Of a DNA stretch of 56,536 nt, positions 46,165-54,808 are shown in pieces; position 1 is the stretch's first letter, and the number at the start of each line of letters is the position of its first letter. This stretch comes from Gnetum montanum (taxonomy: Eukaryota; Streptophyta; Gnetopsida; Gnetales; Gnetaceae). Both the position numbers and the translations under genes were made by a program. The notes below the pieces were generated by a model that worked only from the letters and a program-made list of their open reading frames with translations, had not been told where the DNA came from and did not search any database. The stretch covers positions 259,661-316,196 of the forward strand of contig MNCI01026504.1 of the NCBI GenBank assembly GCA_015680685.1, given 5' to 3'.

Positions 46165-46350
46165 CTACCACATTCTCATCTGCCAGAGTCCGCTAAGACT
46201 ATAAACTAGCTTGCCTCTTCATAGTCCGCCACGACTATAAACTAGCATTGCACTGTCCGCTACGATGCTAAACTAGCAACATCTAATGGGTTAGGACGTA
46301 AAACTAACCCCTGATAGTCTGCCAAGACTATAAACTAGCAACTTCTACAC
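46165..46350 (+). repeat. Short GTCCGC...ATAAACTAGC repeats, element E
   Basis: Five degenerate copies of a 25- to 45-base word ending in (T/C)(A)TAAACTAGC, for example AGTCCGCTAAGACTATAAAC and GTCCGCTACGATGCTAAACT. They share the TAAACTRGC ending with the GGCC repeats upstream. Confidence 0.75.
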
Positions 46351-47392
46351 TGGCCTACTAATCTATTGCTGAAATCAAATGCCATGTCTTCATCAACCTG
46401 CTGCATGAATTCATCACATGGACTCTGACAACATTGCTGCTGCTCAATTTTGTTTGCCTGCGGTCGCACGCAGTGTCTCCATCCCATCGATTGCATCCAT
46501 GTTTAAAGTATTAAGCTAACTCATTCAATCGTTGTTTTCTTGTCTTCTTGAAGTTGTGTTTGCAGGATGACACCCAGAGGTGTTCGTATGCGGATGCACT
46601 TCATTACGACGACGAGGTACCACATTGTTCTTGATGCATGTAACTAGGTTAATCAAATCGCTCACAAGTACATTCCCAGTTTCCCCAAACATCCATTATT
46701 CCCTAACATGTTCTCTCTACCCTGTTCAGTTACATTTCCTAGATACATCCCAGTCATCCCAAAACTTTGAACACATGGTTGCACACTGTAACTCTCCAGG
46801 CAGTTGCAAGACACAACACAACACATGAAACAGATACAAGCACACGAGCATGAGTATAACATTCAAAGAGAGCTCTGTCAAATATATATATATATAAATC
46901 AAAGAGCAAAATCCATCACAAGACCCTTGACACTTTCGATACAAGCCCCAGGCGAGAAGGTATTTGTCTTGGAAGAAAACACCCGTGTCTCAAACAATCA
47001 TGTTGCATCCCATCGCATGGCTTTGGCTATTGAACGACGGGTTCCCTTTGACAATCAAAAAGGGTCCTATATCTCCAAAGAATGCACCACCTCACCGCGT
47101 GGCTTTGGTTGTGACAACGAGTTCTCTTAAATAGGATACAAGAGTCTCGTTCCTCCAAAGGACGCACATCTCATGCCTTGGTTCCAAGTCCGCTAGATAC
47201 TGGCTATTGACAAGGACCAACATGATGTGTTCACACAAGAGCATTCCTCTTCCCATAGTTACAAACCCTCTCCCTATACATCTCAAAGCCTCATTTCCCG
47301 ATCCCATGTACTTCTGATCACAGTGCGATGACATCTGGCCAAGTGCCAAAGAACAATGCTTGATACCCAGTTGCTTATGGTGTTTTGTACTT
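46351..47392 (+). other. Element E non-coding 3' region
   Basis: No domain was recognised. Frames are short. It contains a TTGTGTTTGCAG-GATG splice-acceptor-like site near 46555-46570 and an AT dinucleotide run (46881-46897). In non-autonomous LTR elements such sequence may carry packaging or replication signals; that is inference. Confidence 0.5.
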
Positions 47393-47437
47393 CTTTGTCG
47401 ATGCCTATTGGGTAGATTTCTTTAGGCATCAACAAAG
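47393..47437 (+). other. Hairpin next to the E polypurine tract
   Basis: CTTTGTCGATGCCT (47393-47406) and AGGCATCAACAAAG (47424-47437) pair at 13 of 14 positions around a 17-base loop. The right arm runs into the polypurine tract AAAGAGGGGCCAA. Confidence 0.75.
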
Positions 47438-47446
47438 AGGGGCCAA
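47434..47446 (+). other. Polypurine tract of element E
   Basis: AAAGAGGGGCCAA directly before the 3' LTR start TGAAACACC. Confidence 0.75.
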
Positions 47447-49292
47447 TGAAACACCATAAAATTTTGGCCCAGCACTTTCAAATAAGATTCAAGTTAAGTC
47501 ATACGGCTACCCAAGCATGAGTACAGCATGACCAAATTTAGAGGCCTCCGAAATAGCCCCCGATGGTTCATGATTCAATAGGAAAGGTCCCCTTGGGATC
47601 CACGGGTAGTTGCATCAACTTCTGGCATTTAGAATCAAATGTTTTGGGCTCAAAATGCTTGGTTTTGGCTAAGTATAATTTGGTTACTGTTCTTACGCTG
47701 CTCAGCGTAAGGCTCAGCATCACCAATTTTTGGAGCCCTAAAACTAAGTTAGAAAAGGTTGAAATTGAGCATAGGGATCCCCATGACCTTCACCAAGGTC
47801 CCTAGCATCTCCCAGCCTCCAGAAAATCAAGATTTGGGTCTCAAATATGCCATTTTGACTTGGTGACGCTGGGGTTACTGTTCTTATGCTGCTCAGCGTA
47901 AGGCTTAGCGTCACCAACTTTTGGAGCCCCGAAACTAAGTCAAAATAGGATGAAATCGAGCACAGAGACTCCCCATGACCTTCACCAAGGTCCCCAGTGG
48001 GTTCCAGCCTCCAGAAAATCAAAATTTAGGTCTCAAATATGCCATTTTGACTTGGTGATGCTGGGGTTATTTTTTAGACGTTGCACAGCGTAAGGCTTAG
48101 CGTCACCAACTAAAATAGAGCCAAAACGAAATCCAAATCAGCCCAAATTTGGCACACAAAACCCTCATGAATCATGGCATGCAGATCCACTCCAAAAATG
48201 GGTCTCATAGGTCAAAAATGGGTTCAAAATGTGCTATTTTTAGGTCATACGCTGTTAATCACGCTGACATGCTTCCAGCAGCGTAAGCCCAGTGTAAACA
48301 CTTTCATACGCTGGATGCTAGATACCGGACGCCAGATGCTGATGCCAAGACACACTGCAAACACACCAGAGCTAGATCCATGCATGCTGAAGGCCTTGGT
48401 GGAGAAAAAATAGCATAGATCTGTAGATTTGGAGGCCAGACATCCAGATCCATTATTGTACTTTAATATTCTTTGTACATTTTGCATTTTTCAACGTATC
48501 AAGATCTTACGCTTTGGATTACACATGTCAGCATAAGAGATCTTGGTCATGCTGCATGCTATTCATTGTAACATTTCATGCATCCAATCAACGCACACAC
48601 CTATCACCTGATCCGAAGTTTGCTCACCCTGCAGCCACTGATCTTCTCCTAGATCCGAATCTCACGCCTAAAATCCTATAAATCTCCTATTTTTCCACTA
48701 GATCAGGGTTTGAAAAATTTGAATTGGACACACTTAGGAGATCTAGGCATCAATCTCATATGTTGGGCTTCATACAGACTAGATGCTGTACACCTACAAT
48801 CCAAAACCTGCATCTTCCCAGCACCTGCTCTCATCCATTGGGGCTAAACGTCTACCTTGCGACCAAACCGCAACTGCTCGTCCATTGGGGCTAAACGTCT
48901 GCCTTCCCAGCACCTGCTCTCATCCATTGGTGCACATTCTAATTATTTATCAATACAAATGGTTTTCATTATTACCCAGATTCTTACAGTTTACATTATT
49001 ATTCCTATTCACATTTTTTGCTATTTTCATCATTTATCATTTAAATAGTTTACATTCTTTTTCATTTGTTTACATTCAGTTTTTTTTGCATTTGTTTACG
49101 TATAACCCAACGTACTGCGATTGCATACGTTCAGGGAAGTCCTTGTTTAATCTGTGTGTGGACCATTCAAGGCACTATGCCTTCGTTAATTTCCAGCTTT
49201 TCCTCAGGCAAAGGAAGGGTCTTACTTTTTCATCCGTAGATCTCTCAGTGTCCGTTTATTCCAGCCTCTCATCGATGATTTCGGACGGTACA
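47447..49292 (+). repeat. Element E 3' LTR
   Basis: 1,846 bases, TGAAACACC to GACGGTACA. Collinear with the 5' LTR but with three hairpin units instead of four (hairpins near 47682-47726, 47862-47916, 48055-48108) and a scrambled local duplication at 48876-48930. TATAAAT at 48677-48683. Apart from these the two LTRs are similar, differing mostly by transitions. Confidence 0.9.
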
Positions 49293-49297
49293 GGTCC
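49293..49297. other. Target-site duplication of E, right copy (GGTCC)
   Basis: Exact match to 39362-39366. After removing E and one GGTCC, the extra ORF of D reads through from its start codon region. Confidence 0.95.
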
Positions 49298-49324
49298 TTC
49301 TTGCTGTTCTCATTTAGGGACCAT
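49298..49324 (-). pseudogene. Extra 3' ORF of element D, first codons
   Basis: The start ATG at 49324-49322 sits in the context GTGATTGTAGATGG, like the start in B (GTGATTATAGATGGC) and C. The first residues are MVPK, a stop (former Gln or Arg codon), then EQQEGP, meeting the GGTCC target site where E was inserted. The rest is at 39361-36679. Confidence 0.7.
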
Positions 49325-51676
49325 CTACAATCACACGAGATGACTATTAGTAAGGTTATTTACAAGATTTGATTTATACCTTACTCTTTACCTGAATAGA
49401 TACATTTCTTGCTTAGTGTGATTTAGAGTTAGAGATTTCCATAAAAATTCCCCTACAGGTTTTGATATTGGGCCCCATCTTGATTCCAAAAAATAATTTT
49501 CATGGTCTGGGTAAAGAGATAAAATTAATTTGGCAACCATTTCTAACAATTTTAAGGTCACTTACCCTTATGATATCCTTTGGGCAATGATGAATTTTAA
49601 AAAACTACATGCAAATTGGAACGTACCCTTCCCCCACGACTAAGTTAAACACTATGGGTTTAAGCAGGTTCAATTGGAATGAGAATCAGAGCGTTAATGA
49701 GAAAGTTATGGATGTTTGAATGGCGGGTGTGCAAGCTCGATAATTCATGGAAGAAAATTTCAATAATTTCCCTTGCATGAAAAGTGAAGAATGACGTTGA
49801 TGTGCACCAGGGGGGTGGGGTCCATATATATAGTATTTATAGATGCGATATCGCATACCTGATAGTGGGGACTCGATATTGCGTCAGACCTAATATCAAG
49901 AACCCAATATCGTGTCCTTTTGAAAATAAGGTACTTGGAAAAGTTGATGAATTTTTGAATTTCCAAGGTAAAAAACGAAGGATTTAAGGTTGAATTAAAA
50001 GATCTAGGGTAACGTCGAAGAGACCTAAGGCATCAAAAGTGTAATGAAGTCGAATTTGTTAATGAAATTCATGAATAGGATGAGGAAAAAGGACATGTTG
50101 TGGTGCATAGGAACGTTGGAATTTAAAATAATGATAAAGGGAAAGATAATTGTAACAATGAAATACTTGGAGGATGTAAGATGATGTGGTGATGTGCAAA
50201 GAGTGCAAATTACAAAAGTTACGCAAGTGGGTCCTCCCCAAAGCAGGTTCCTACCTATCATGCCCTTATGTAACCACACCTTAAAAATTTCCGTAGGCAC
50301 TGAAAGGGTTAAATGTAAGCCACACCAGTTCCACAAAGCACACACATGTAGATACCATCATGATGAGGTATGAGTTCAATGCTACACAATACACGAGTCA
50401 CAAATACATGGACAGCGAGATGAGGCAAATTGTAGAAGGGATTACAGAGATCGGGACATAAGGTAACTGACCCAGGGCATAATGAATCTTGAGTGTAGGG
50501 CATGATTAATATGTCATTAGCCTATCGCTCCAAAATCAAGAGCAAGTCCATTTCTCCAATCAATGACATTGCATTGTTTCATCCATTGATGGACAACCAC
50601 AAGAGCACCATGACAACAACGCATGCGATCACTTGGCGTTTTGTTCAAGGGATGAGTGATTTGGAATTTCTCTACAGCACACATTTTTTTCTTGATCTTT
50701 CTTTGTGTTTTTCTTTATTTTCTTCTTTTTCCTTTTCAAGCTGCTTTGGCACTTTGTTCTTTTCAACAGTGAATCAGAGAAGCCGCCAACCTTCAGGTAT
50801 GGGTGCATGTCTTTTTAGTGGGATCCCCAAAATAGCATTGAGTTTCTTTATTAAGTGCCTTTATTACTCTTACTCCCACTTTTCGCTAGATCTACAAGGA
50901 TCTTAGTACAACTAGGTTGTATGATAACTCCTATAGATGTCACTAAAGAGAATCCACAAGTCTCCTTGATGTCACACCCTAGCCATTCCCTCTTAGTCCA
51001 TCATTTTTCACTTTGGGCATAATGAGCATAAAATTAATTTTAAGTTTTCATGATGACAAGAATATCATCAGACCCAAAGTAGAATTCTCTTATTATGAAT
51101 AGAATGGATGGGTGGATATTGTGAGTTTGCTATCCAAATAATTAGTCACTTGAGACTTGATAGCATAGAACAACACCTCAACCAACGAGTCACATGAGTG
51201 TTTTATTCATAGATGAGATTACCCAAAAAAAAAAGTAAAACAAGAAATAAAAAGATAAAACAACAAATTGAAAGATGAAGAACTGGAAAACAAAAAATTA
51301 TAAAATCAAAGAAAAGAAAAATCATTTACTAATTCTACTTGTCAGAATGGAGGATATCCCCCATGACTAAACCGTTGAGCATGGCTAGAATTAATAAATG
51401 GAAGATTTGGATCTAAGCATTTTGGGAACATTGGAGTCCAGTCATATCCAAACCATTGGGTGTCCTTTGATGTGGTGGTTGGAATGTACCCAAATTGCGG
51501 TTCACACACTTGATTTAAGTAGACATAGTGGGGAAAATTATAAGATGTGGTTAAGTGATAAGGAGTTGACCCACTATGGCACTAGTGACCATAAGATGAT
51601 ATGCAAGGATTGATATGTCTCCCATTGTGGTTATATTCATTAGGTTGCATGGTGGTTGGATTATAGATTGGTGGCT
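49325..51676 (-). other. Element D spacer and remnant upstream of the extra ORF
   Basis: Collinear with the spacer of B. From right to left: a decayed coding piece of about 100 codons rich in Tyr, His, Pro and Ser (51650-51362, readable as NEYNHNGRHINP, GYIPTTTSKDTQWFGYDWTP), a T-rich tract (51340-51220), spacer text and the internal promoter (about 49925-49824). The coding piece was not assigned; it is the only possible trace of gag-pol in D. Confidence 0.55.
49824..49925 (-). promoter_or_regulatory. Internal U3-like promoter of element D
   Basis: In sense CTATAAATACTATATATA (49841-49824), about 500 bases upstream of the extra-ORF ATG. Directly upstream: ACACGATATTGGG, TTGATATTAGG, GCAATATCGAG and GCGATATCGCAT. 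The D LTR U3 has the same word series (CAATATCGAATCC, TTGATATCAAG, CATGATATCAC) before CCTATAAATACC. This is the most obvious of the three cases by eye. Confidence 0.7.
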
Positions 51677-51758
51677 GTGATATTACTACTCAGGTTGCGA
51701 TATCGCGTACCTGATATCGAGGATCCGATATCGGGGCTTGGAAAATCACGATTCATCA
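51677..51758 (-). repeat. Element D 5' LTR fragment (82 bp)
   Basis: On the plus strand ACTACTCAGGTTGCGATATC to CACGATTCATCA, matching the right end of the 3' LTR (36403-36494). It ends at TCATCA, followed by the target-duplication candidate ACAAG. It lacks TATA, R and U5. It has one repeat unit fewer than the 3' LTR and has kept about seven CpG sites where the 3' LTR has one. Confidence 0.8.
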
Positions 51759-51952
51759 ACAAGCATACGAAAAAAGGGAGAAACTAAATTAAAATTGAAA
51801 CTTAGGAGTAAATATTTTCAAATTAAACATAAATCTACTTCCTACATCTTCAATTCTTCAAAGGAAATATGAAAAAACATGCACTAAACTCTAAGTTCAT
51901 GGGAACATGAAATATGTAAAAATTGTATGATAAACATGTAAATAAGCATAAG
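51759..51952. repeat. Segmental duplication, copy 2, last piece
   Basis: ACAAGCATACGAAAAAAGGG to CATGTAAATAAGCATAAGAA matches 23943-24135 of copy 1. After that the sequence diverges, giving the right end of the duplication. Confidence 0.85.
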
Positions 51953-52419
51953 AATGAGAGAAATTATGCAAATAAGATATGTGAATGCTTGAGGGAAGAA
52001 TACATTGTAAAAGATTCACTTCTCAAGATGGGAAATGATTCTTGCAAAAATTAAAGAAGAGAGAAAAAGGAATGAAGCTAAGGAAGCTTCAACTAGGTAC
52101 ATAAATACTTGCACAAAACATTCAAATGAAGGAAAGAGAGAGATTCTTGATTCACTTTAAGCTTGATAAGTTATAGTAAGAGGGGTTCACCACTATTTAT
52201 ACTTTCTTGTAGATGGATCTTGCCTATTTTAGGATGGGCCTTACATAAAGTCTATTGGCTCCTTCTTCTTTTTTTAAAAAAAATATTTCCTTTCCTTTCC
52301 ATAAAACAAATGATATTTTTGGGAGCTAGTACATAAAAGTAAAGACTTCAATATGAAAAAAAAATGATCACTAACTATAATATACTTAACATGCATGAAA
52401 GAAAATCATGGAGGAGTAG

Positions 52420-52490
52420 AGTTCACACATTTATGTTATTTCTAACAATACCTGGAGTTCACACATTTACGTTATTTCTAACAATACCTT
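52420..52490. repeat. 36-bp tandem direct repeat
   Basis: Two copies of AGTTCACACATTTAYGTTAT + TTCTAACAATACCT, differing at one base inside the shared part. Confidence 0.85.
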
Positions 52491-52852
52491 CCTGGTACAT
52501 TAACTTCGAGGACATTTGTGATCAAACTTTAATGATATGAGATAAAAAGGACTAGAGAGGTACATCAACTATGGGAGATTTTGGTAAGAAAAGGGATAAC
52601 ATTCCTTCTTGGTAACATTTACCATTTTGTTAATGGTGATAGATTTTCCATTAGTCAAGTAAGAACCTAATTCACTAGACCCTAATTTAGCAAAGAAATA
52701 CATGTAATCTTTAGTATCTTTCTCATAAGGTTAGAAACTCTTTTTCTTGAGTCATAGGAGATATAGAATTTTCTTCCCTACCTAATCCCTTAAACATGAT
52801 GTTTCATATCCATCTTGGGGTTGGGAAGTACACACGTGCATACATGATGTTT

Positions 52853-52928
52853 TGGGGGGGTGGGGGCGTGTCGCACATGATGGGGAGGGAGGGAAAGAGG
52901 GGGTTAGGATGGGGAAGAGGGATGGAGG
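52853..52928 (+). other. G-rich block, possible G-quadruplex
   Basis: Runs of 7, 5, 4, 3, 3, 5 and 4 guanines within 75 bases on the plus strand, with short loops. Its composition is unlike the AT-rich surroundings. Confidence 0.6.
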
Positions 52929-53569
52929 AACTATTAAATCCAAAATATATTATTAATAATATGTAAAAAAATTCAGGGTACATTACATGCTTAACACTAA
53001 GTACAAACATAAGGGCTTTCCAAATCCATAATATGGCTCTTAAAATAGAATAATGCTTGAATCCTTTGTTTGCAAAACATTCTTAATTACTAATGTTCCC
53101 ATAATGCACTACAATCTAGCAACCATAACAGCACAAGGAATCTCCATCTAAGTATCCTAACTAAGATTTGCATGAAACACATGCAGGAAGGGTTAGAACA
53201 CCTTCATAATAGAGGAAATCATCTTAGTACCACTTGGAAGAAACTGGAAGATGGGGTCCATGTTGTAAAACACTCTATTAGATCCAATAGAAAATACCAA
53301 TTAGCCAAGCTAATCAAAGTATAATCATTAATATAATCATTATTCAAATCATTAAAATTATCATTAATATAATAATCTATATTAATCCATGATTTGCACT
53401 ATATGTGGATTTTCCTATGAGGATTCTAGCATTAGATGTTTGGAAGAGCTATAAGGTTGATTCTAACTTAATTAGCCATCAAAGACTATTTAGTATAATA
53501 TCTCACCTATATAGGCCAATCCTCATGCAAGAAAAGACTAATTGATGATCATCTTTCTTTTTTTATGTT

Positions 53570-54195
53570 CTACAATGTTTAGGCATCATGGAAGGCTTGT
53601 AAACGATGTTGTGGATTTGCATTATTGTCTTCTTCAAACTTAGGAATGTTATTTATAACTAGCCATTTAATTCAACTATTCCTGTGATGCATGGTAGGAC
53701 TGTATACTACCTCCTAGATGTTGATCATGCTCCTATTAGTAAGCAACACTTCATCATGATTATCATGCTTATCATGGTTCCTGTCATGACCATGTCTTCT
53801 TTGATGTTGTATACTATGATTTTGTTCATGTTGGTGCCTAGATTTTTGCTCATGTCTTCCTTCTCTTCCACCATCACTATAATGGTTTCTTCAATCATCT
53901 CTACTAGGTCTATGATAATTGCCTCACCTACCTTGGGTACACTTATCCATATTAGAGCTTAATGATGAGGATGATGATGGAGAACTAGGAGAGTTGTAAT
54001 GACTTGTTCTTCTTTCTTAACCTCTTTGATATTCTCTTGATGGCCTTTTGGAACACCGAGTCCTAGAGGTTCCTTACATGTTAGTTTTAGTTATCTCTTT
54101 TCATTGGTTACTTGATAAGGCCTAATGTAGCGATGGGTTATTCCTATTTTCTACACTAAGAGATAGAAGAATATTTTCCTTTTCTAACTACAATG
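53570..54195 (-). pseudogene. Gypsy gag fragment
   Basis: In sense from 54010 downward it encodes a Ser-rich then Asp/His/Arg/Asn-rich stretch (HDRNHDKHDNHDE near 53780-53740), an MLIT start of the capsid, then PSFEEDNNANPQHRLQAFHDA (53650-53590), matching FEGGYNSDPQNHLQAFHD of C gag. The left end stops near 53570. The right end is cut by the copia LTR at 54196. It is a remnant of an Athila/Tat-type element of which nothing else is visible. Confidence 0.65.
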
Positions 54196-54705
54196 TGTTG
54201 GAATGAGAGCAATGGATAGGATGAAAAGGAATGAAATATTTGTAGTTAAAATTGAGAAATACCTATGATATTATGAAATCTTGTAATGTCATGTGAAATG
54301 TATTGTGAAATAACTAAGAAATTAAGAAATTGAGAAATTTAACTATGAAAATCAAATCATTAGAAAATTTATTATGGAAAATTAAAAATGGAATAAAACT
54401 TGAAAAATATGAGAACTACTAACTTCTTTCATTATTTCAGAAAAGCATTGCAATAGGCTCTTAGCACCATAAGATATCTCTTCTAACTGCTTATATAAGG
54501 AAAGAAAAAATAAATTCACTTGGAAATTAACCTCAACATGACTGAGTTAAATTCATCATAATTGACTACTAACTACTAGAAAAAAATTTATTTTTTAAAA
54601 ACCTTACATGAAAAAAATATTTAAAAGGTTACTAACCCAAACAACCTTTTTAGAAAATTATTCAAAGTAGGAGAAAACAATTTCTACACTACACAATACT
54701 TAACA
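54196..54705 (-). repeat. 3' LTR of a Ty1/copia element
   Basis: 510 bases; in sense TGTTAAGTATTGTG to CATTCCAACA, with TGTT/AACA inverted ends. TATA-like CCTTATATAAGC lies at 54500-54489. A polypurine tract precedes it. The target duplication would be CAATG (54191-54195), the partner being outside the window. Confidence 0.85.
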
Positions 54706-54715
54706 TTCCCTCCTT
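54706..54715 (-). other. Polypurine tract of the copia element
   Basis: In sense AAGGAGGGAA directly before TGTTAAG, the common copia arrangement. Confidence 0.85.
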
Positions 54716-54808
54716 TAGTGTTGAAATTGGTTTGAGAATAGCTAATTAGAAACTTGAAGATATTTTTTCTTATCATCTACTTTGCACATACTAATCATGT
54801 TCAAAAGA

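Larger units (their letters stand above)
39367..49292 (+). mobile_element. Element E: non-autonomous gag-protease LTR retrotransposon
   Basis: 9,926 bases, LTRs 39367-41351 and 47447-49292, flanked by exact GGTCC duplications. The interior holds a 16-bp minisatellite, a gag and aspartic protease reading region, then repeat cassettes and a polypurine tract. No RT, RNase H or integrase motif (xxDD, DNGxxF, HHCC) was found in either strand between 45650 and 47446. It split the extra ORF of D near its start codon. The gag spacer motif GHNTDNCRALQDDLQ is of the Tat/Ogre-like gypsy type, so E is not simply a deleted A/B/C/D relative. It resembles the published TR-GAG class but adds a protease. Confidence 0.85.
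35618..51758 (-). mobile_element. Element D: gypsy remnant keeping LTRs and extra ORF, split by E
   Basis: On the minus strand: 82-base 5' LTR fragment (51758-51677), a short decayed coding piece, spacer with T-rich tract, internal promoter, extra ORF (interrupted by E), polypurine tract and 3' LTR (36494-35618). The flanking pentamers GTAAG (35613-35617) and ACAAG (51759-51763) look like a decayed target duplication; copy 1 has GCAAG at that point. Gag, protease, RT and RNase H are absent, lost by a deletion that also removed most of the 5' LTR. It is a relative of A by its GATATC-rich U3. Confidence 0.85.
51953..53569. other. AT-rich flank without recognised genes
   Basis: No ORF of interest. 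It contains a 36-bp direct repeat (52420-52490), a G-rich block (52853-52928) and an AT-rich part with repeated TTAATATAAT (53320-53390). It could be the original host DNA into which C inserted, or older unrecognised repeats. Confidence 0.5.

Noticed and set aside
46881-46897. AT dinucleotide run as a regulatory TATA
   Set aside because: A short microsatellite with no positional counterpart. The LTR TATA boxes are better supported.
48783-49343. Plus-strand frame of 186 codons
   Set aside because: It lies inside the U5 part of the E 3' LTR, and the 5' LTR equivalent does not keep the same frame. Chance opening.
51953-53569. Host gene between the transposons
   Set aside because: No long frame, no recognisable domain and no exon-like pattern on either strand.
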